DNA of 38,279 nt, taken from positions 1 to 38,279 of the forward strand of contig CADCVF010000027.1 of assembly GCA_902806095.1 (NCBI GenBank), read 5' to 3'. The stretch's first letter is position 1, and every line of letters starts with the position of its first letter. Under the pieces are notes generated by a model. That model made no database searches. It saw only the letters and a program-made list of their open reading frames with translations, and had not been told where the DNA came from. The position numbers and the translations under genes are program-made. Positions 15,881 to 25,026 of the stretch are shown here, in pieces. Origin of the DNA: an uncultured Rubrobacteraceae bacterium. GTDB lineage: Bacteria > Actinomycetota > Rubrobacteria > Rubrobacterales > Rubrobacteraceae.

Positions 15881-15886
15881 TATAAT
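15881..15886 (+). promoter_or_regulatory. Consensus -10 box of the flippase gene
   Basis: TATAAT sits only 8 bases before GTG 15895. Transcription would start about at that codon, giving a leaderless mRNA if 15895 is the start. The alternative GTG 15934 has GAGGGAG at 15916-15922 and would have a normal leader. Confidence 0.6.
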
Positions 15887-15894
15887 CTGACGCC

Positions 15895-17571
15895 GTGACT
15901 TCGAGACGGGACTTTGAGGGAGAACGAAACCGCGTGCGCGATGAGAAGGTCTCCAACGATGCGCCTACTGCGGAGCAGGTAGACGAGCCGGTCGGACCCA
16001 AAGACGACGACACTTACGTCGCGAAGGTCGCGCGCGGCGCCGGCATAAGCACGGCCGGACAGGGGATCGGGCGTGTAATCGGGTACGTGACCCAGGTCGT
16101 AATCGCCCGGCTGCTCGGCGCACAGTTCTACGGCTTCTATGCTGCAGGCGTCGCGCTCATCAACGGCTTGCAGATACTCTCCAGGTTCGGCATGGAAAAC
16201 GGTGTGGTGCGCTACGTCGCCCATTACAGAGAGCACGAGGATGCCGCGCGGGTGCGGGGCACCATAGTGATGGCCCTGCTGTTCCCGATAGCGTTGAGCC
16301 TCGTTCTCTCCGCCGTGCTGTTCTTCGGAGCAGGCTTCATAGCCGGCACCGGCTGGCTGCAAGAGAACGGGACCCTGATGGTAGGCGTGTTGCGAGGGTT
16401 CGCGTTCGTGCTGCCGTTCTTCGTGTTCATGAGCATGACAGCGTGGGCCACCCAGGGTTTCCAGACCGTGACCTACGCGGCCTACATCCAGCAACTCATA
16501 CGTCCTGGACTGTTCCTGGCCTTCGTCGGTGTTTGTTACGTGCTCGGGGCCAAAATCTTCGGTGTAATAGCCGCCTACGCGCTCGCGATGTTCCTCGCCG
16601 GAGTCGTCGGGCTCTACTACCTGAGGAAGCTCTTTCCCGATCTCTTCGACCCCCGGGCGCAGACCAGGTTTGAGACGAAGGCTCTCTTCGGCGTCTCTAT
16701 CCCGATGAGCATTACGCAGGGCGCCCAGTACCTCAACAACTTCTCCGCCGTCCTGATCCTGGGCATCTTCGCCGCCGGGGCCCCTGTCGGCATCTTCAAC
16801 GCCGCCGCGCGAACAGCCACTTTTTTGACTGCGGTTCGTTTTGCCTTCAGCGGCATCTTCTCCCCGATTATCTCAGGCCTCCACGCGAGGCAGGACACGG
16901 AGGAGATGGGCAGACTCTATAAAGACGTGTCGCGTTGGATCTTCACCGGCGCGTTCGCGCTTTTCCTGGTGATCGTGGTCTTCGGCCCCGAGGTGATGGG
17001 GATCTTCGGGGAGGCATTCGGGGCTGGCGTTACGGCTCTTGTCATCGTCGCCGTCGCGCAGCTCTACAGCTCTTCCGTCGGACCCGCGCCGCGGATGCTC
17101 GCCATGACCGACAACCAGAACTTCGCCATGATCGCAACCTCCGTCGCCGCCGTTACGGGCGTGATCGTAAGCTTCATCCTCATACCTCGCTTCGAGGTTC
17201 TTGGAGCCGCCATCGGGATGGCTACAGCGATCGTCGTCGAGAATACGGGGACGATGTCCGCCGTGAAGTGGCGGCTCGGGTACTGGCCGGTCAACGTAAT
17301 GTGGCTGAAGCCTCTGGCAGCGGGCGCCATCTCCGGAACCGTGACGTACTTATTGAAGGTCACCTTGCCGCTCGATGCTATGTTCGGGTTCCTGCCGGTG
17401 CCTGTGACCGTTCCCACGATAATGCTGCTCGGCGGTTTCCTCGGCGTGCTGTTCTTGGGACTGCTATGGTTGTTCGGCTTCTCCGAGACGGACAAGGAAT
17501 TCTTGGGTACTTTCTGGAACGTCGCGCGGCGAGCCCTGCCGAAACGGTTCCGAAAGGGGAATCAGGAGTGA
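15895..17571 (+). CDS. Wzx-like polysaccharide flippase
   Basis: The product is 558 aa from GTG 15895 (545 aa from the better-preceded GTG 15934). A ~45-residue charged cytoplasmic N-terminus is followed by about 14 hydrophobic helices of the polysaccharide-transporter/MATE superfamily. ARGAGISTAGQGIGRVIGYV and VIARLLGAQFYGFYAAGVAL form the conserved first two helices. It should flip lipid-linked repeat units across the membrane for the polymerase. Its stop overlaps the start of the third sulfotransferase gene, so the two are co-translated. Confidence 0.9.
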   Translation: MTSRRDFEGERNRVRDEKVSNDAPTAEQVDEPVGPKDDDTYVAKVARGAGISTAGQGIGRVIGYVTQVVIARLLGAQFYGFYAAGVALINGLQILSRFGMENGVVRYVAHYREHEDAARVRGTIVMALLFPIALSLVLSAVLFFGAGFIAGTGWLQENGTLMVGVLRGFAFVLPFFVFMSMTAWATQGFQTVTYAAYIQQLIRPGLFLAFVGVCYVLGAKIFGVIAAYALAMFLAGVVGLYYLRKLFPDLFDPRAQTRFETKALFGVSIPMSITQGAQYLNNFSAVLILGIFAAGAPVGIFNAAARTATFLTAVRFAFSGIFSPIISGLHARQDTEEMGRLYKDVSRWIFTGAFALFLVIVVFGPEVMGIFGEAFGAGVTALVIVAVAQLYSSSVGPAPRMLAMTDNQNFAMIATSVAAVTGVIVSFILIPRFEVLGAAIGMATAIVVENTGTMSAVKWRLGYWPVNVMWLKPLAAGAISGTVTYLLKVTLPLDAMFGFLPVPVTVPTIMLLGGFLGVLFLGLLWLFGFSETDKEFLGTFWNVARRALPKRFRKGNQE

Positions 17572-18512
17572 GAGGCGGCGCGACAAGCCCGGTCAAGGTG
17601 CTCTACGTCGCTGGGCTCGGACGGAGCGGTAGCACGATCCTGGCGAACACCCTGGGGCAGGTCGAGGGCTTCTTCTCCGGGGGCGAGCTGAACTTCATCT
17701 GGAAGCACACCCTGATCGAAAACAGGCTCTGCGGCTGCGGCAAACCGTCTCGGGAATGCGAGTTCTGGGGACCGGTCTTCGACACAGAGTTTGGCGGCCA
17801 GAGCGAAGCGCTAGCCCGCGAGATGATGCGGCTACAATATTCCGGCGCACGCACCCGCCACATCCCCTTGATGCTGACGGAAGGCGGGAGGCGGAAGATA
17901 GAGGAGCGTCTGGGCAAGTTCCTGGACAACACAGGCAGATTGTACGAGTCTATCCAGTCAGTCTCTGGCAGCCGCGTGATCGTCGACACCTCCAAAGAGC
18001 CTGCTTACGGCTACGCCCTTGGTATGGTCCCTGGAGTAGACCTTCGTGTCCTTCACCTGGTCAGGGACCCGAGGGCCGCCGCTTACTCCTGGGCGAAAAA
18101 GAAGCGCCAGCCCGACAGTGCCGAGCGCGAGTTCATGCACCAGAAGTCCCCGACGCAGAGCGCCGTCCTCTGGGACGCCTGGAACGCTGCTATCGAGGTC
18201 CTCTGGCGCCAGATGCCAGCCAGGTACCTCCGCTTGCGCTACGAGGACTTTATCGCTGACCCCCGTCGCAGCTTCGAGGAGATCCTGAAGCTCACGGGTG
18301 AGGAAAACGCGGAGTTGCCGCTGGTGGGGGAGCGTGACGTCAAGCTCGGTATTAGCCACACCGTCTCAGGCAACCCGAACCGCTTCGATACGGGCACCGT
18401 CGAGCTACGCCAGGACCGCGCGTGGCAGAAACAGATGAATCCTCGCGACAGGGCCCTCGTTACCGCGCTGACCCTGCCGCTGCTGACGCGCTATCACTAC
18501 TCGGTAAGGTAG
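17568..18512 (+). CDS. Sulfotransferase (third of three)
   Basis: GTG 17568 overlaps the flippase stop (GTGA junction), giving 314 aa. The PAPS loop is VAGLGRSGSTILANTLGQ (about residues 13-30). The second motif is LHLVRDPRAAAYSWAKKKR, with the conserved Arg and Ser of the 3'-phosphate site, and LRLRYEDFIADPRRSFEEIL is the C-terminal element. Two Cys pairs (CGCG, then CEFWG) near residue 48 are typical of a bacterial subgroup that carries the insertion LCGCGKP..EC. Coupling to the flippase suggests sulfation of the lipid-linked unit before export. Confidence 0.9.
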   Translation: MRGGATSPVKVLYVAGLGRSGSTILANTLGQVEGFFSGGELNFIWKHTLIENRLCGCGKPSRECEFWGPVFDTEFGGQSEALAREMMRLQYSGARTRHIPLMLTEGGRRKIEERLGKFLDNTGRLYESIQSVSGSRVIVDTSKEPAYGYALGMVPGVDLRVLHLVRDPRAAAYSWAKKKRQPDSAEREFMHQKSPTQSAVLWDAWNAAIEVLWRQMPARYLRLRYEDFIADPRRSFEEILKLTGEENAELPLVGERDVKLGISHTVSGNPNRFDTGTVELRQDRAWQKQMNPRDRALVTALTLPLLTRYHYSVR

Positions 18513-18545
18513 CGAAGATACGCACCCCACCGGTGACACAAAGTC

Positions 18546-19163
18546 TTACGACTTTGGCTTCTTGCCGATGCTGACCATCTCGGGCTGCACGCCCTCCGGG
18601 GGGCCGTCGCCGAGCTCTTCGTCGCGGTACTGATAGACGCCGCGGCAGGTGTGGCCGCCGGTGGTCCGCTTCTCGGTGTAGGAGAGCTTGACGTTCGGGT
18701 TTATGGCGCTGACCATCGCCTTCTCGTACGTCGAGAAAGCGGCGCAGGGCTTCACGTCCCAGCCGGGGACGCCTTCGTTGCCCATCCCGCCGAACCACGG
18801 GCAGCGGTCAGCGTTTATCACGTACTCGCCTTCCTTGGTCTCGGTCAGTGTGATCTCGATGTCGAAAAAGCGGTTGGCCAGCATGACCACGTCGACGGTG
18901 TCCTTCATGGTTTTGACGCCGAGCTGCTCGCGCAGATCGCTACCCTGCTTCTCGCCGATGCGGCTCATGGCGAGCTTGCCGACCTTCTGACCGTCGTAGC
19001 CGAGGTCGTCGGCGGCACGGATCATCTCGTCCAGGATGACGCCAGTCCCCGCCGACGCGGCCTTCCACTTGTACCACGTCGGACCAGGCAGCCCGAGCTT
19101 CATCGCCCAACGCGCCAGAAAGAGCGGGAGTTTCGGAAGACCGTAGACCTTTAGCCACTTCAT
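18546..19163 (-). CDS. Probable L-2-amino-thiazoline-4-carboxylate hydrolase-like protein
   Basis: A 205-aa protein from ATG 19163, supported by AAAAGGA at 19173-19179 and a TATAAT box at 19204-19209. An upstream GTG at 19202 in the same frame would precede the expected transcription start. The C-terminal half has INADRCPWFGG, then KPCAAFSTYEKAMVSAINPN, then TGGHTCRGVY. That pattern (CP.., C, then GD/GxxC) recalls the ATC hydrolase family (PF14196), many members of which are uncharacterised. The N-terminus is basic with a short hydrophobic stretch. It converges on the third sulfotransferase and is probably unrelated to the glycan. Confidence 0.6.
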   Translation of the reverse strand: MKWLKVYGLPKLPLFLARWAMKLGLPGPTWYKWKAASAGTGVILDEMIRAADDLGYDGQKVGKLAMSRIGEKQGSDLREQLGVKTMKDTVDVVMLANRFFDIEITLTETKEGEYVINADRCPWFGGMGNEGVPGWDVKPCAAFSTYEKAMVSAINPNVKLSYTEKRTTGGHTCRGVYQYRDEELGDGPPEGVQPEMVSIGKKPKS

Positions 19164-19203
19164 AATATAGAGTCCTTTTCTCCGCTTGCTTCGATGGATC
19201 ACT

Positions 19204-19209
19204 ATTATA
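19204..19209 (-). promoter_or_regulatory. -10 box for the ATC-hydrolase-like gene
   Basis: On the minus strand TATAAT lies 40 bases before ATG 19163. It favours that ATG over the in-frame GTG at 19202. No clear -35 box was found. Confidence 0.5.
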
Positions 19210-19423
19210 CCCGTCCCACGATTTCAACACCTCAAGATCATACCTGCAGGATCCTGTTCAAGGGAGCATGAACCTGCTAATCTGCCCTGGAGTGCGGGGC
19301 GACCACTTCTACTGACGGGCTACGCCGGTCGAGATCCAGGAGCGGATCTTGCAAGGAGGAAGGGTTCGTGGCAGCTTTGCTAAGATACCCCGAGCGTCGA
19401 GGGAGAGAGACGAGGAGTAGGGC

Positions 19424-19936
19424 ATGACGAGAAGGTTGACGGTGCTTTTGGTGGGGGCGGCAGTGGCCGCGCTGGTCGTGGCTATGGCCGGTGCGGCAGT
19501 GGCCCAGAGCGCGGCGAGCGTGATCCAGTGTGAGCCCGGCCCGCCCCAGGTGTGCAAAGGCACGCCGGCTAAAGACGACATCACCGGCAGCAGGAGCGCC
19601 GACAACATCTTCGCCTTCGGCAGCGCCGACTCGGTGGACGGCAGGCGGGGCGACGATCTGGTGCTGGGAGGCAAGGGCCAAGATCTCCCTGGCAAGGGAG
19701 GGGGCCTTGAAGGCGGGCCTGGAGACGACACGGTCAGAGGCCAGCGCGGTGACGACACGGTGCAGGATCAGGTAACCGCCGATAAGGACAGGCTCTTCGG
19801 CGGCCGTGGCAACGACCTGGTCAACGGGGCTGACGGTGACAGCCGCGACACCGTCAACTGCGGCCCCGGCAACGACTTCTTCGACGCTGATCCCGGTGAC
19901 AAGGTCAACTTGAACAACTGCGAAAAGCCCTTCTAG
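19424..19936 (+). CDS. Secreted RTX-type calcium-binding repeat protein
   Basis: The product is 170 aa from ATG 19424, with GAGGAG upstream. A signal peptide (about residues 1-28, ending AGAAVAQ) leads to glycine- and aspartate-rich nonapeptides: DDLVLGGKGQD, GGPGDDTVRGQRGDDTV, DRLFGGRGNDLVNGADGD and CGPGNDFFDADPGD. These are hemolysin-type repeats that fold into a calcium-loaded beta-roll. Three Cys in the mature part may form disulfides. No enzymatic domain is attached, so it is probably a structural or calcium-binding surface protein. The next gene starts 14 bases downstream. Confidence 0.85.
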   Translation: MTRRLTVLLVGAAVAALVVAMAGAAVAQSAASVIQCEPGPPQVCKGTPAKDDITGSRSADNIFAFGSADSVDGRRGDDLVLGGKGQDLPGKGGGLEGGPGDDTVRGQRGDDTVQDQVTADKDRLFGGRGNDLVNGADGDSRDTVNCGPGNDFFDADPGDKVNLNNCEKPF

Positions 19937-19950
19937 TAGAAGGTAAGGCA

Positions 19951-20691
19951 ATGACTACCCAAGGTTCTGGCGGACCGGATAGCCCAATGAGCGAACAGAT
20001 CACAAGCAGGAGGCGTTTCCTCAAACAGTCAGCCCTCGCCACCGCGGTTGTTGCCGTCCCCTACCTGGCCGGCAAGCGTGTGGCCTTCGGCAACGAAGGT
20101 GCCAAAGGCGCCGACGCCGCGCTAGATCGGGAACTCGTAGCCATGCGTGGAGGACCTAAGGGCGTCATCGCCATCGTGCAGCGAGGCCAGCACCGGGAGG
20201 TCCACGCCTTCGGGGTCCGTAACCTGAAAGGCGGTCTGCCCCTGCGCGCAAACGACCACATGCGTCTCGCCAGCGGGGCCACCGCGCTCTCTTTGGTTAG
20301 CAAGGGCGTGCTCTCGTTAAACGACACGATCGGCGAATTATTGCCCGAGCTTCCAAAGGCCTGGCGTGCGGTGAGGCTGCGCCAACTGCTCAATCACACC
20401 AGTGGGATACCCGACTCCTCTAACGAACCCGACTTTGTGGCCGCGGTCGTGGCAAACCCCAGAAATCCACCTCCGCCGGAGGAGTTGCTCTCGTTCATAG
20501 AGGACAAGCCGCTCGACTTCGAGCCTGGTACTCGCTATCGATACTCCAACTCCGACAACATCGTTGTCGGGCTGATGATCGAGGCGGCGACCAACCACTC
20601 CTACGAGAGCCAGCTCCAGAAGCAGGTTTACGGACCGCTGGGAACTGAAGAACAGGACAAGCTAGCCGTGGCGATCCAGCAGGGGTATTGA
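19951..20691 (+). pseudogene. Class C beta-lactamase-like protein, damaged and truncated
   Basis: The 246-aa ORF has a twin-arginine signal (SRRRFLKQSALATAVVAVPY). Class C fold landmarks include LRQLLNHTSGIPD, PGTRYRYSNSDNIVVGLMIE (the YxN motif) and LQKQVYGPLG. Two defects are visible. The SxxK segment reads HMRLASGATALSLVSKGVLS, about six residues shorter than the usual form, so no Lys follows the Ser at +3. The protein also stops about 17 residues after YGPLG, whereas homologues continue for 100 or more residues, including the HxG/KTG motif. I therefore read it as a decayed gene. It lies between two secreted-protein genes on the same strand. Confidence 0.7.
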
Positions 20692-20742
20692 GCCAATCGG
20701 ATCCCACTCATGTCGAAAAGCAACTCTACAAAGGAGGAGAAC

Positions 20743-21984
20743 ATGCACAGTACAAGGATAGTCGCGCTCACGGTTGCCGTTGCTCTGGTTTTGGCCCTGG
20801 TGGGATTCGGCAACGCGGGAAAGACGCAGGGCGACGCTTCCGGCGCCAAGGAGTCTACCCAGAGCTCGTCCAAAAGGACGGCCGAGGTCCAGGAGTTCAC
20901 CCCGATCGTGGCAGAGGTGCCCCACGCTCCGATTCCGTTTGAGGGATCGGACGGAAGAACACACCTGGTGTACGAGCTCGAGGTGACCAACTTCACCAGT
21001 GGGAAAACAGCCATCGAGCGCCTCGAGGTGCTCGACGCCGATACCGGCGATGCCGTCGCCACCCTCAACGCCAGAGAGGTGGCGGGCCGCCTCCAGCCCG
21101 CCGGCCTTCGGGAGACCGTCGACACCTTGGCTCCTTCAATGGCGGCCAACGTCTTCCTGCACGTGAGCTTCGACAAAGCCAATCAGGTGCCCGAGCGGCT
21201 GGTCCACCAGTTGTCTGTGCGGGCCGAAGCCGCACCACCCGGCCAACAGAAGATCACCGAGAAGACAGGACGGACCGAGGTCGACCGCCGCGACGTTAAG
21301 GTGGTCGGCCCCCCGCTAAGGGGCTCGAATTACCTGGCCGCCGACTCGTGTTGCGACGCGACCCGCCACACGCGGGCGACGCTCCCGATCAACGGCAAGG
21401 TCTGGCTCTCCCAACGCTACGCCGTCGACTACGAGCAGCTCGACGCCAACAACCGTATCTGGAGCGGCAAGAAGAGGGAAAACCTCGACAACTATACGAT
21501 CTACGGGAAGAAGGCGATTGCAGCCGCCGACGGCAAGGTGGTCAAGGTGATCGACGGTCTCCCCGAGCAGGTGCCCGGAATCTTTCCCGAGGGAATCAGC
21601 CCCGAGGAGGCCGACGGCAACTCGGTGATCCTCGACCTTGGCGGCGGAAACTACGCGCTCTACGCCCACTTCCAGCCTGGCAGCATCCGCGTGGAGGAAG
21701 GTGATCGGGTAGAGCGGGGTGACGTGCTGGCGCTGGTCGGCAACTCGGGCAACAGCCTGGCGCCACACCTGCACTTCCACGTGATGAACGGTCCTTTGTC
21801 ACTGGCCTCTAATGGGCTGCCCTATGAGGTAGACTCGTTCACGGTAACTGGCCGGAGCCCCGGCACCGAGGCGTTCGACAAGGCAGAGGCCGAGGGCACG
21901 CGTCTTAAGATCACCCCGGTCAAACCTCCCGAGATGGTCACCGACGCCATGCCCCTCGACCAGCGCGTGGTGGACTTCGACTGA
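20743..21984 (+). CDS. Secreted M23-family (LytM-type) metallopeptidase
   Basis: ATG 20743 is chosen because AAAGGAGGAG lies just upstream; the frame is open 11 codons further. The 413-aa product has a signal peptide (RIVALTVAVALVLALVGF) and an N-terminal beta-rich domain. The C-terminal M23 domain has RYAVDYEQ (Asp229 as zinc ligand, with Tyr226 in a position often held by His), YALYAHFQPGSIRVEEGDRV and HLHFH (342-346), the zinc-binding HxH. M23 enzymes cut peptidoglycan cross-links. The altered first ligand is common in an actinobacterial subgroup and may still bind zinc. Confidence 0.87.
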   Translation: MHSTRIVALTVAVALVLALVGFGNAGKTQGDASGAKESTQSSSKRTAEVQEFTPIVAEVPHAPIPFEGSDGRTHLVYELEVTNFTSGKTAIERLEVLDADTGDAVATLNAREVAGRLQPAGLRETVDTLAPSMAANVFLHVSFDKANQVPERLVHQLSVRAEAAPPGQQKITEKTGRTEVDRRDVKVVGPPLRGSNYLAADSCCDATRHTRATLPINGKVWLSQRYAVDYEQLDANNRIWSGKKRENLDNYTIYGKKAIAAADGKVVKVIDGLPEQVPGIFPEGISPEEADGNSVILDLGGGNYALYAHFQPGSIRVEEGDRVERGDVLALVGNSGNSLAPHLHFHVMNGPLSLASNGLPYEVDSFTVTGRSPGTEAFDKAEAEGTRLKITPVKPPEMVTDAMPLDQRVVDFD

Positions 21985-22295
21985 TCCCCAGGGATAGGAA
22001 GTTACTTTTCGGGAAGACCGCAGAGAAGACGTATAGAGTGCTTAGAACGCGAGCAGTGCGAGCTCTGGTGGCGGCTTCGCCGCCGGAGTCCCGCCCCGGT
22101 CTCGGCCCTCACAGCGGATAGCTGAAGGGTTGGACCCTTCAGCTATCCGCGCAAGTCAGAACGTGAGCACATCATCTAGCCAGCGTTTCTTACGCCAACT
22201 GATCGGACACGAGAACACCTAGAGATAGTGTAAGCTGAGGCGGATCAGGTCACGGTCCAGCGGGACACCGGAGGTGCCTATGTTATCTTCGACTC
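21985..22295. other. Intergenic stretch, 311 bases, no gene
   Basis: This lies between the M23 gene and the 3' end of the minus-strand phosphatase, so both transcripts run into it. It holds a small hairpin GGCGGC-TTC-GCCGCC at 22070-22084 and the 37-nt perfect hairpin at 22114-22150. No T-run follows either hairpin, and no ORF of note was seen. Confidence 0.8.
22114..22150. repeat. 37-nt perfect hairpin with TGG loop, type B
   Basis: GCGGATAGCTGAAGGGT (22114-22130) pairs perfectly with 22134-22150 around the loop TGG. Length, loop and the GCGG/CCGC ends are the same as in the hairpin at 12833-12869, but most inner bases differ in a paired way. The GCTGA element also occurs in the modular repeats. 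Confidence 0.9.
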
Positions 22296-24030
22296 TTATC
22301 TAATGGCTTCACCACGAGCCGCTCTCTCCTGGGCCCGTATCCGCTCCGTGTCCGTCTCGACGAGCGACGCCGAGCGCGAGGGGACCTGTGTCTCACCCGC
22401 TTGCTTCAGACCGGGATTGCCGGCTTCGGTTACGAAAGACGCTCGCGTGTAGATCTGCGCGCCGGGCTGCTTGACGTAGGGGAGCACCCGATAGTCTGCT
22501 CTCCATTCCTGAGGAGTGAGCGTGCAGCGGACGTAGCCGCGCTGACCGTTGAAGAATTCGATGTGCGGGTTCTCGTCAACCACGGCCTCGTTGCCTGGGG
22601 TCGTGTCCGCCCCGTCGCCGCCCGAGGTGATGGAGCTACCAACGAACTCGACGCCGAGGGTTTTCGAGCCCTGATCGTAGAAGTCCGCCTTGAGGTTGTT
22701 TGCCCAGTTGTTGTGCACATCTCCGGTCAGGACGACCGGGTTGGCGATGTTCCGCTCCCCGATGTAGCCTAGGATCCTGTTCCTGGAACCGAGATAGCCG
22801 TCTCAGGCGTCCATGCTGTAGCGTTCGGCGTCTGATGTGTCGAAGTCCCGCTGGGCCATAAAGACCTGCTGGGCGAGAACATTCCATGTCCTGCTCGATG
22901 AGGAGAGACCATCGAGGAGCCACTTCTCCTGCGCGGCTCCCGTCAGCGTGCGGGCCGGGTCTTGCTGCTCGGGGTTGGGCGGGTCGGTCCCGTCGCCAGC
23001 GGCCTGATCGTCCCTGTACTGTCGCGTATCCAGGACGTTGAACTCGGCGAGGTTGCCGTACGCGACGCGCCTGTACAGCAGCATGTCCGGGCCCTGCGGC
23101 ACCGAGGAACGTCTCAGGGGCATGCGCTCGTAGTACGCTTGGTAGGCCGCCGCCCGGCGGCGCAGGAACGCCTCCGTCGTGGGTGTCTGGCTTCCCGCCT
23201 CGGGAATCTCATCGGCATAGTTGTTCTCGACCTCGTGGTCGTCCCAGGTGACGGCCCATGCGGAGGCCGCATGCGCCGCCTGCAGATCCTCGTCGGTTCG
23301 GTACTGGGCGTGACGATTTCGGTAGTCCGAGAGGGTGATGATCTCCGGTCCGCTGTGAGCCCTTACGTTGCCACCTGGGGCGACGTACTGGTTGGGGCCG
23401 TACTCGTTAGATGTAGTCTCCGAGATGAAGGACGAGGTCCAGGTCCTCGTCGCTCATGTGACGGTAGGCCGTGAAGTATCCATGCTCGTACTGCTGGCAA
23501 GAAGCGAAGGCGAAGTTCATCTCGGCGAGGGCGGCTCCCAAGGCCGGAGCGGTCTTCGTCCTGCCGACCGGGCTGAGGTCCGAACCCGCACGGAATCGGT
23601 AGAAGTATTCTCTTGCCGGCGACAATCCCCCTACTTCGACGTGGACCGAGTGGGCCAGCTCAGGGCGCGCGAACGTATCGCCTTCCCTGACTATACTCCG
23701 GAACCTCTCGTCGGTGGCGACCTGCCACTGTAGCGTCACCCTTCTATCCGGCATCCCGCCGCCGTTCAGCGGGTCCGGGGCAAGGCGTGTCCAGAGTACG
23801 ACGCCGCCAGGCAATGGGTCCCCAGAGGCGACACCGAGTTTGAACGGATAGTCAGGGAACCGCGCCTGGGCCATAGCCCTCTCCGTGAAGGGGCCAGCTC
23901 CGAATACAAGCGCCGCCGCGCTCGCTCCGGTCAGCTTCACGAAGGTTCGACGGTCGATCTCTCCCATTCGAGAGACGGGTTCGACACGCCGTTTTCTCCA
24001 GTTACCCTCTATGCTCACGAGTTCCTCCAT
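22296..24030 (-). pseudogene. PhoD-type alkaline phosphatase with one frameshift and one nonsense codon
   Basis: A Tat signal ([20 protein letters not shown]) is followed by the PhoD N-terminal domain ([20 protein letters not shown]) and the metallophosphatase core: [20 protein letters not shown] and LVLHLGDYI. At 23407-23409 the frame hits TAA because one extra A follows ATCTA. In the shifted frame the protein continues as YEYGPNQYVAPGG, SAWAVTWDDHEVENNYA and LDTRQYRDDQ. At 22803-22805 an in-frame TGA stands where Trp is expected (YSMDA-stop-DGYLGSR). The same frame then runs through PVVLTGDVHNNW to the natural stop at 22296. All metal-ligand blocks survive in pieces. Over 1.7 kb there are only these two lesions, so inactivation is recent or they are sequence errors. 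Confidence 0.85.
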
Positions 24031-24205
24031 TCCTGGCCTGTTCTTCTATGTACGAAAGCCTAGCAGTGGCACCCAGGAGCGTTGTTTCAAACGGGTGAAT
24101 TCGACTTTAATAGCGGATTAACTCTTCGAACATCCTTCCGGTTCCCCGGAAGCCTGGTGATGGCGTATCATCTCACCGGTTCGTTCAGTTCGGCAGGAAG
24201 GAGTC

Positions 24206-25024
24206 ATGAAAATCACGCGTACCGGAACTCCGCCCGAGCCCAGGTTGCCTTCCTCCCTGAGGTTGGGAGAGCTACCTGATGTACTGCTCGGACATGCGGA
24301 GGCCCTGGTGGAGCGGCTCCTCGCCAGAGCACCAACATATGAGACTGTTGGCTGGGAGAAGGCACTCGATGACCTCGCGGCCCGCTTTGGGAACGTCGCT
24401 GAGGTTCTTGAGGAGCCTGCGCTCCTGGAGGTGGAGGAGCGCACGCGCCGGTTGCTCGCGGACATTCGCCACGAGGACCCTTACGTACCCCACTGGGCCG
24501 CCGATTCGGTCATGGCGCGCTGTTGCTATCTCGCGTGCCGCCTGATCGAACCGGAGGTAGTCGTCGAGACCGGAGTGGCCTACGGCGTGAGCTCCGCTTT
24601 CATACTCAAAGCGCTGGAAGAAAACAGACGCGGCACGCTCTACAGTGTAGACCTGCCGCCCCTGCGTAGGGAGGCCGACAGGTCCTGGGGCGTGACCGTT
24701 CCCGACGAGTTGCGGCGCCGTTGGAGGCTACACTGGGGATCGAGCGCCAGGATCCTGCCCCGGCTCCTCCGAGAGATCCCTATGGTGGACCTCTTCGTAC
24801 ACGATAGCCTGCACACCCACAGGAACATGCGCCGCGAGTTCGACACCGTATGGCCCCGTCTCCGGAACGGAGGCTTACTCCTGGCCGACGATGTCGAAAG
24901 GAACCACGCCTTCGGCCAACTACGGCAGAAAGATCCAGCGCTCTGGCGCGTAATCGAGGACAGAGAAGAGTCACCACTCCACGGTAAGGCCGCACCCGTG
25001 GTGTTCGGGATCGCGATGAAATAG
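24206..25024 (+). CDS. Class I SAM-dependent methyltransferase
   Basis: The product is 272 aa from ATG 24206, with AAGGAG upstream. A ~100-residue helical N-terminal part precedes a Rossmann-fold domain: VVVETGVAYGVSSAFILKAL (SAM-binding motif I, with the acidic VETG), GTLYSVDLPP (motif II) and VDLFVHDSLHTHRNMRREFD, then GGLLLADDVERNHAF. This is the layout of the Methyltransf_24 type found next to glycan and secondary-metabolite genes. The substrate cannot be told. It stands alone between the broken phosphatase and pgi, and ends against repeat copy 4. Confidence 0.85.
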   Translation: MKITRTGTPPEPRLPSSLRLGELPDVLLGHAEALVERLLARAPTYETVGWEKALDDLAARFGNVAEVLEEPALLEVEERTRRLLADIRHEDPYVPHWAADSVMARCCYLACRLIEPEVVVETGVAYGVSSAFILKALEENRRGTLYSVDLPPLRREADRSWGVTVPDELRRRWRLHWGSSARILPRLLREIPMVDLFVHDSLHTHRNMRREFDTVWPRLRNGGLLLADDVERNHAFGQLRQKDPALWRVIEDREESPLHGKAAPVVFGIAMK

Positions 25025-25026
25025 GA

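Noticed and set aside
16935-17567. Long upstream extension of the third sulfotransferase frame
   Set aside because: The frame is open inside the flippase gene, but the sulfotransferase fold begins after GTG 17568, which overlaps the flippase stop. The extension is out-of-frame flippase DNA.
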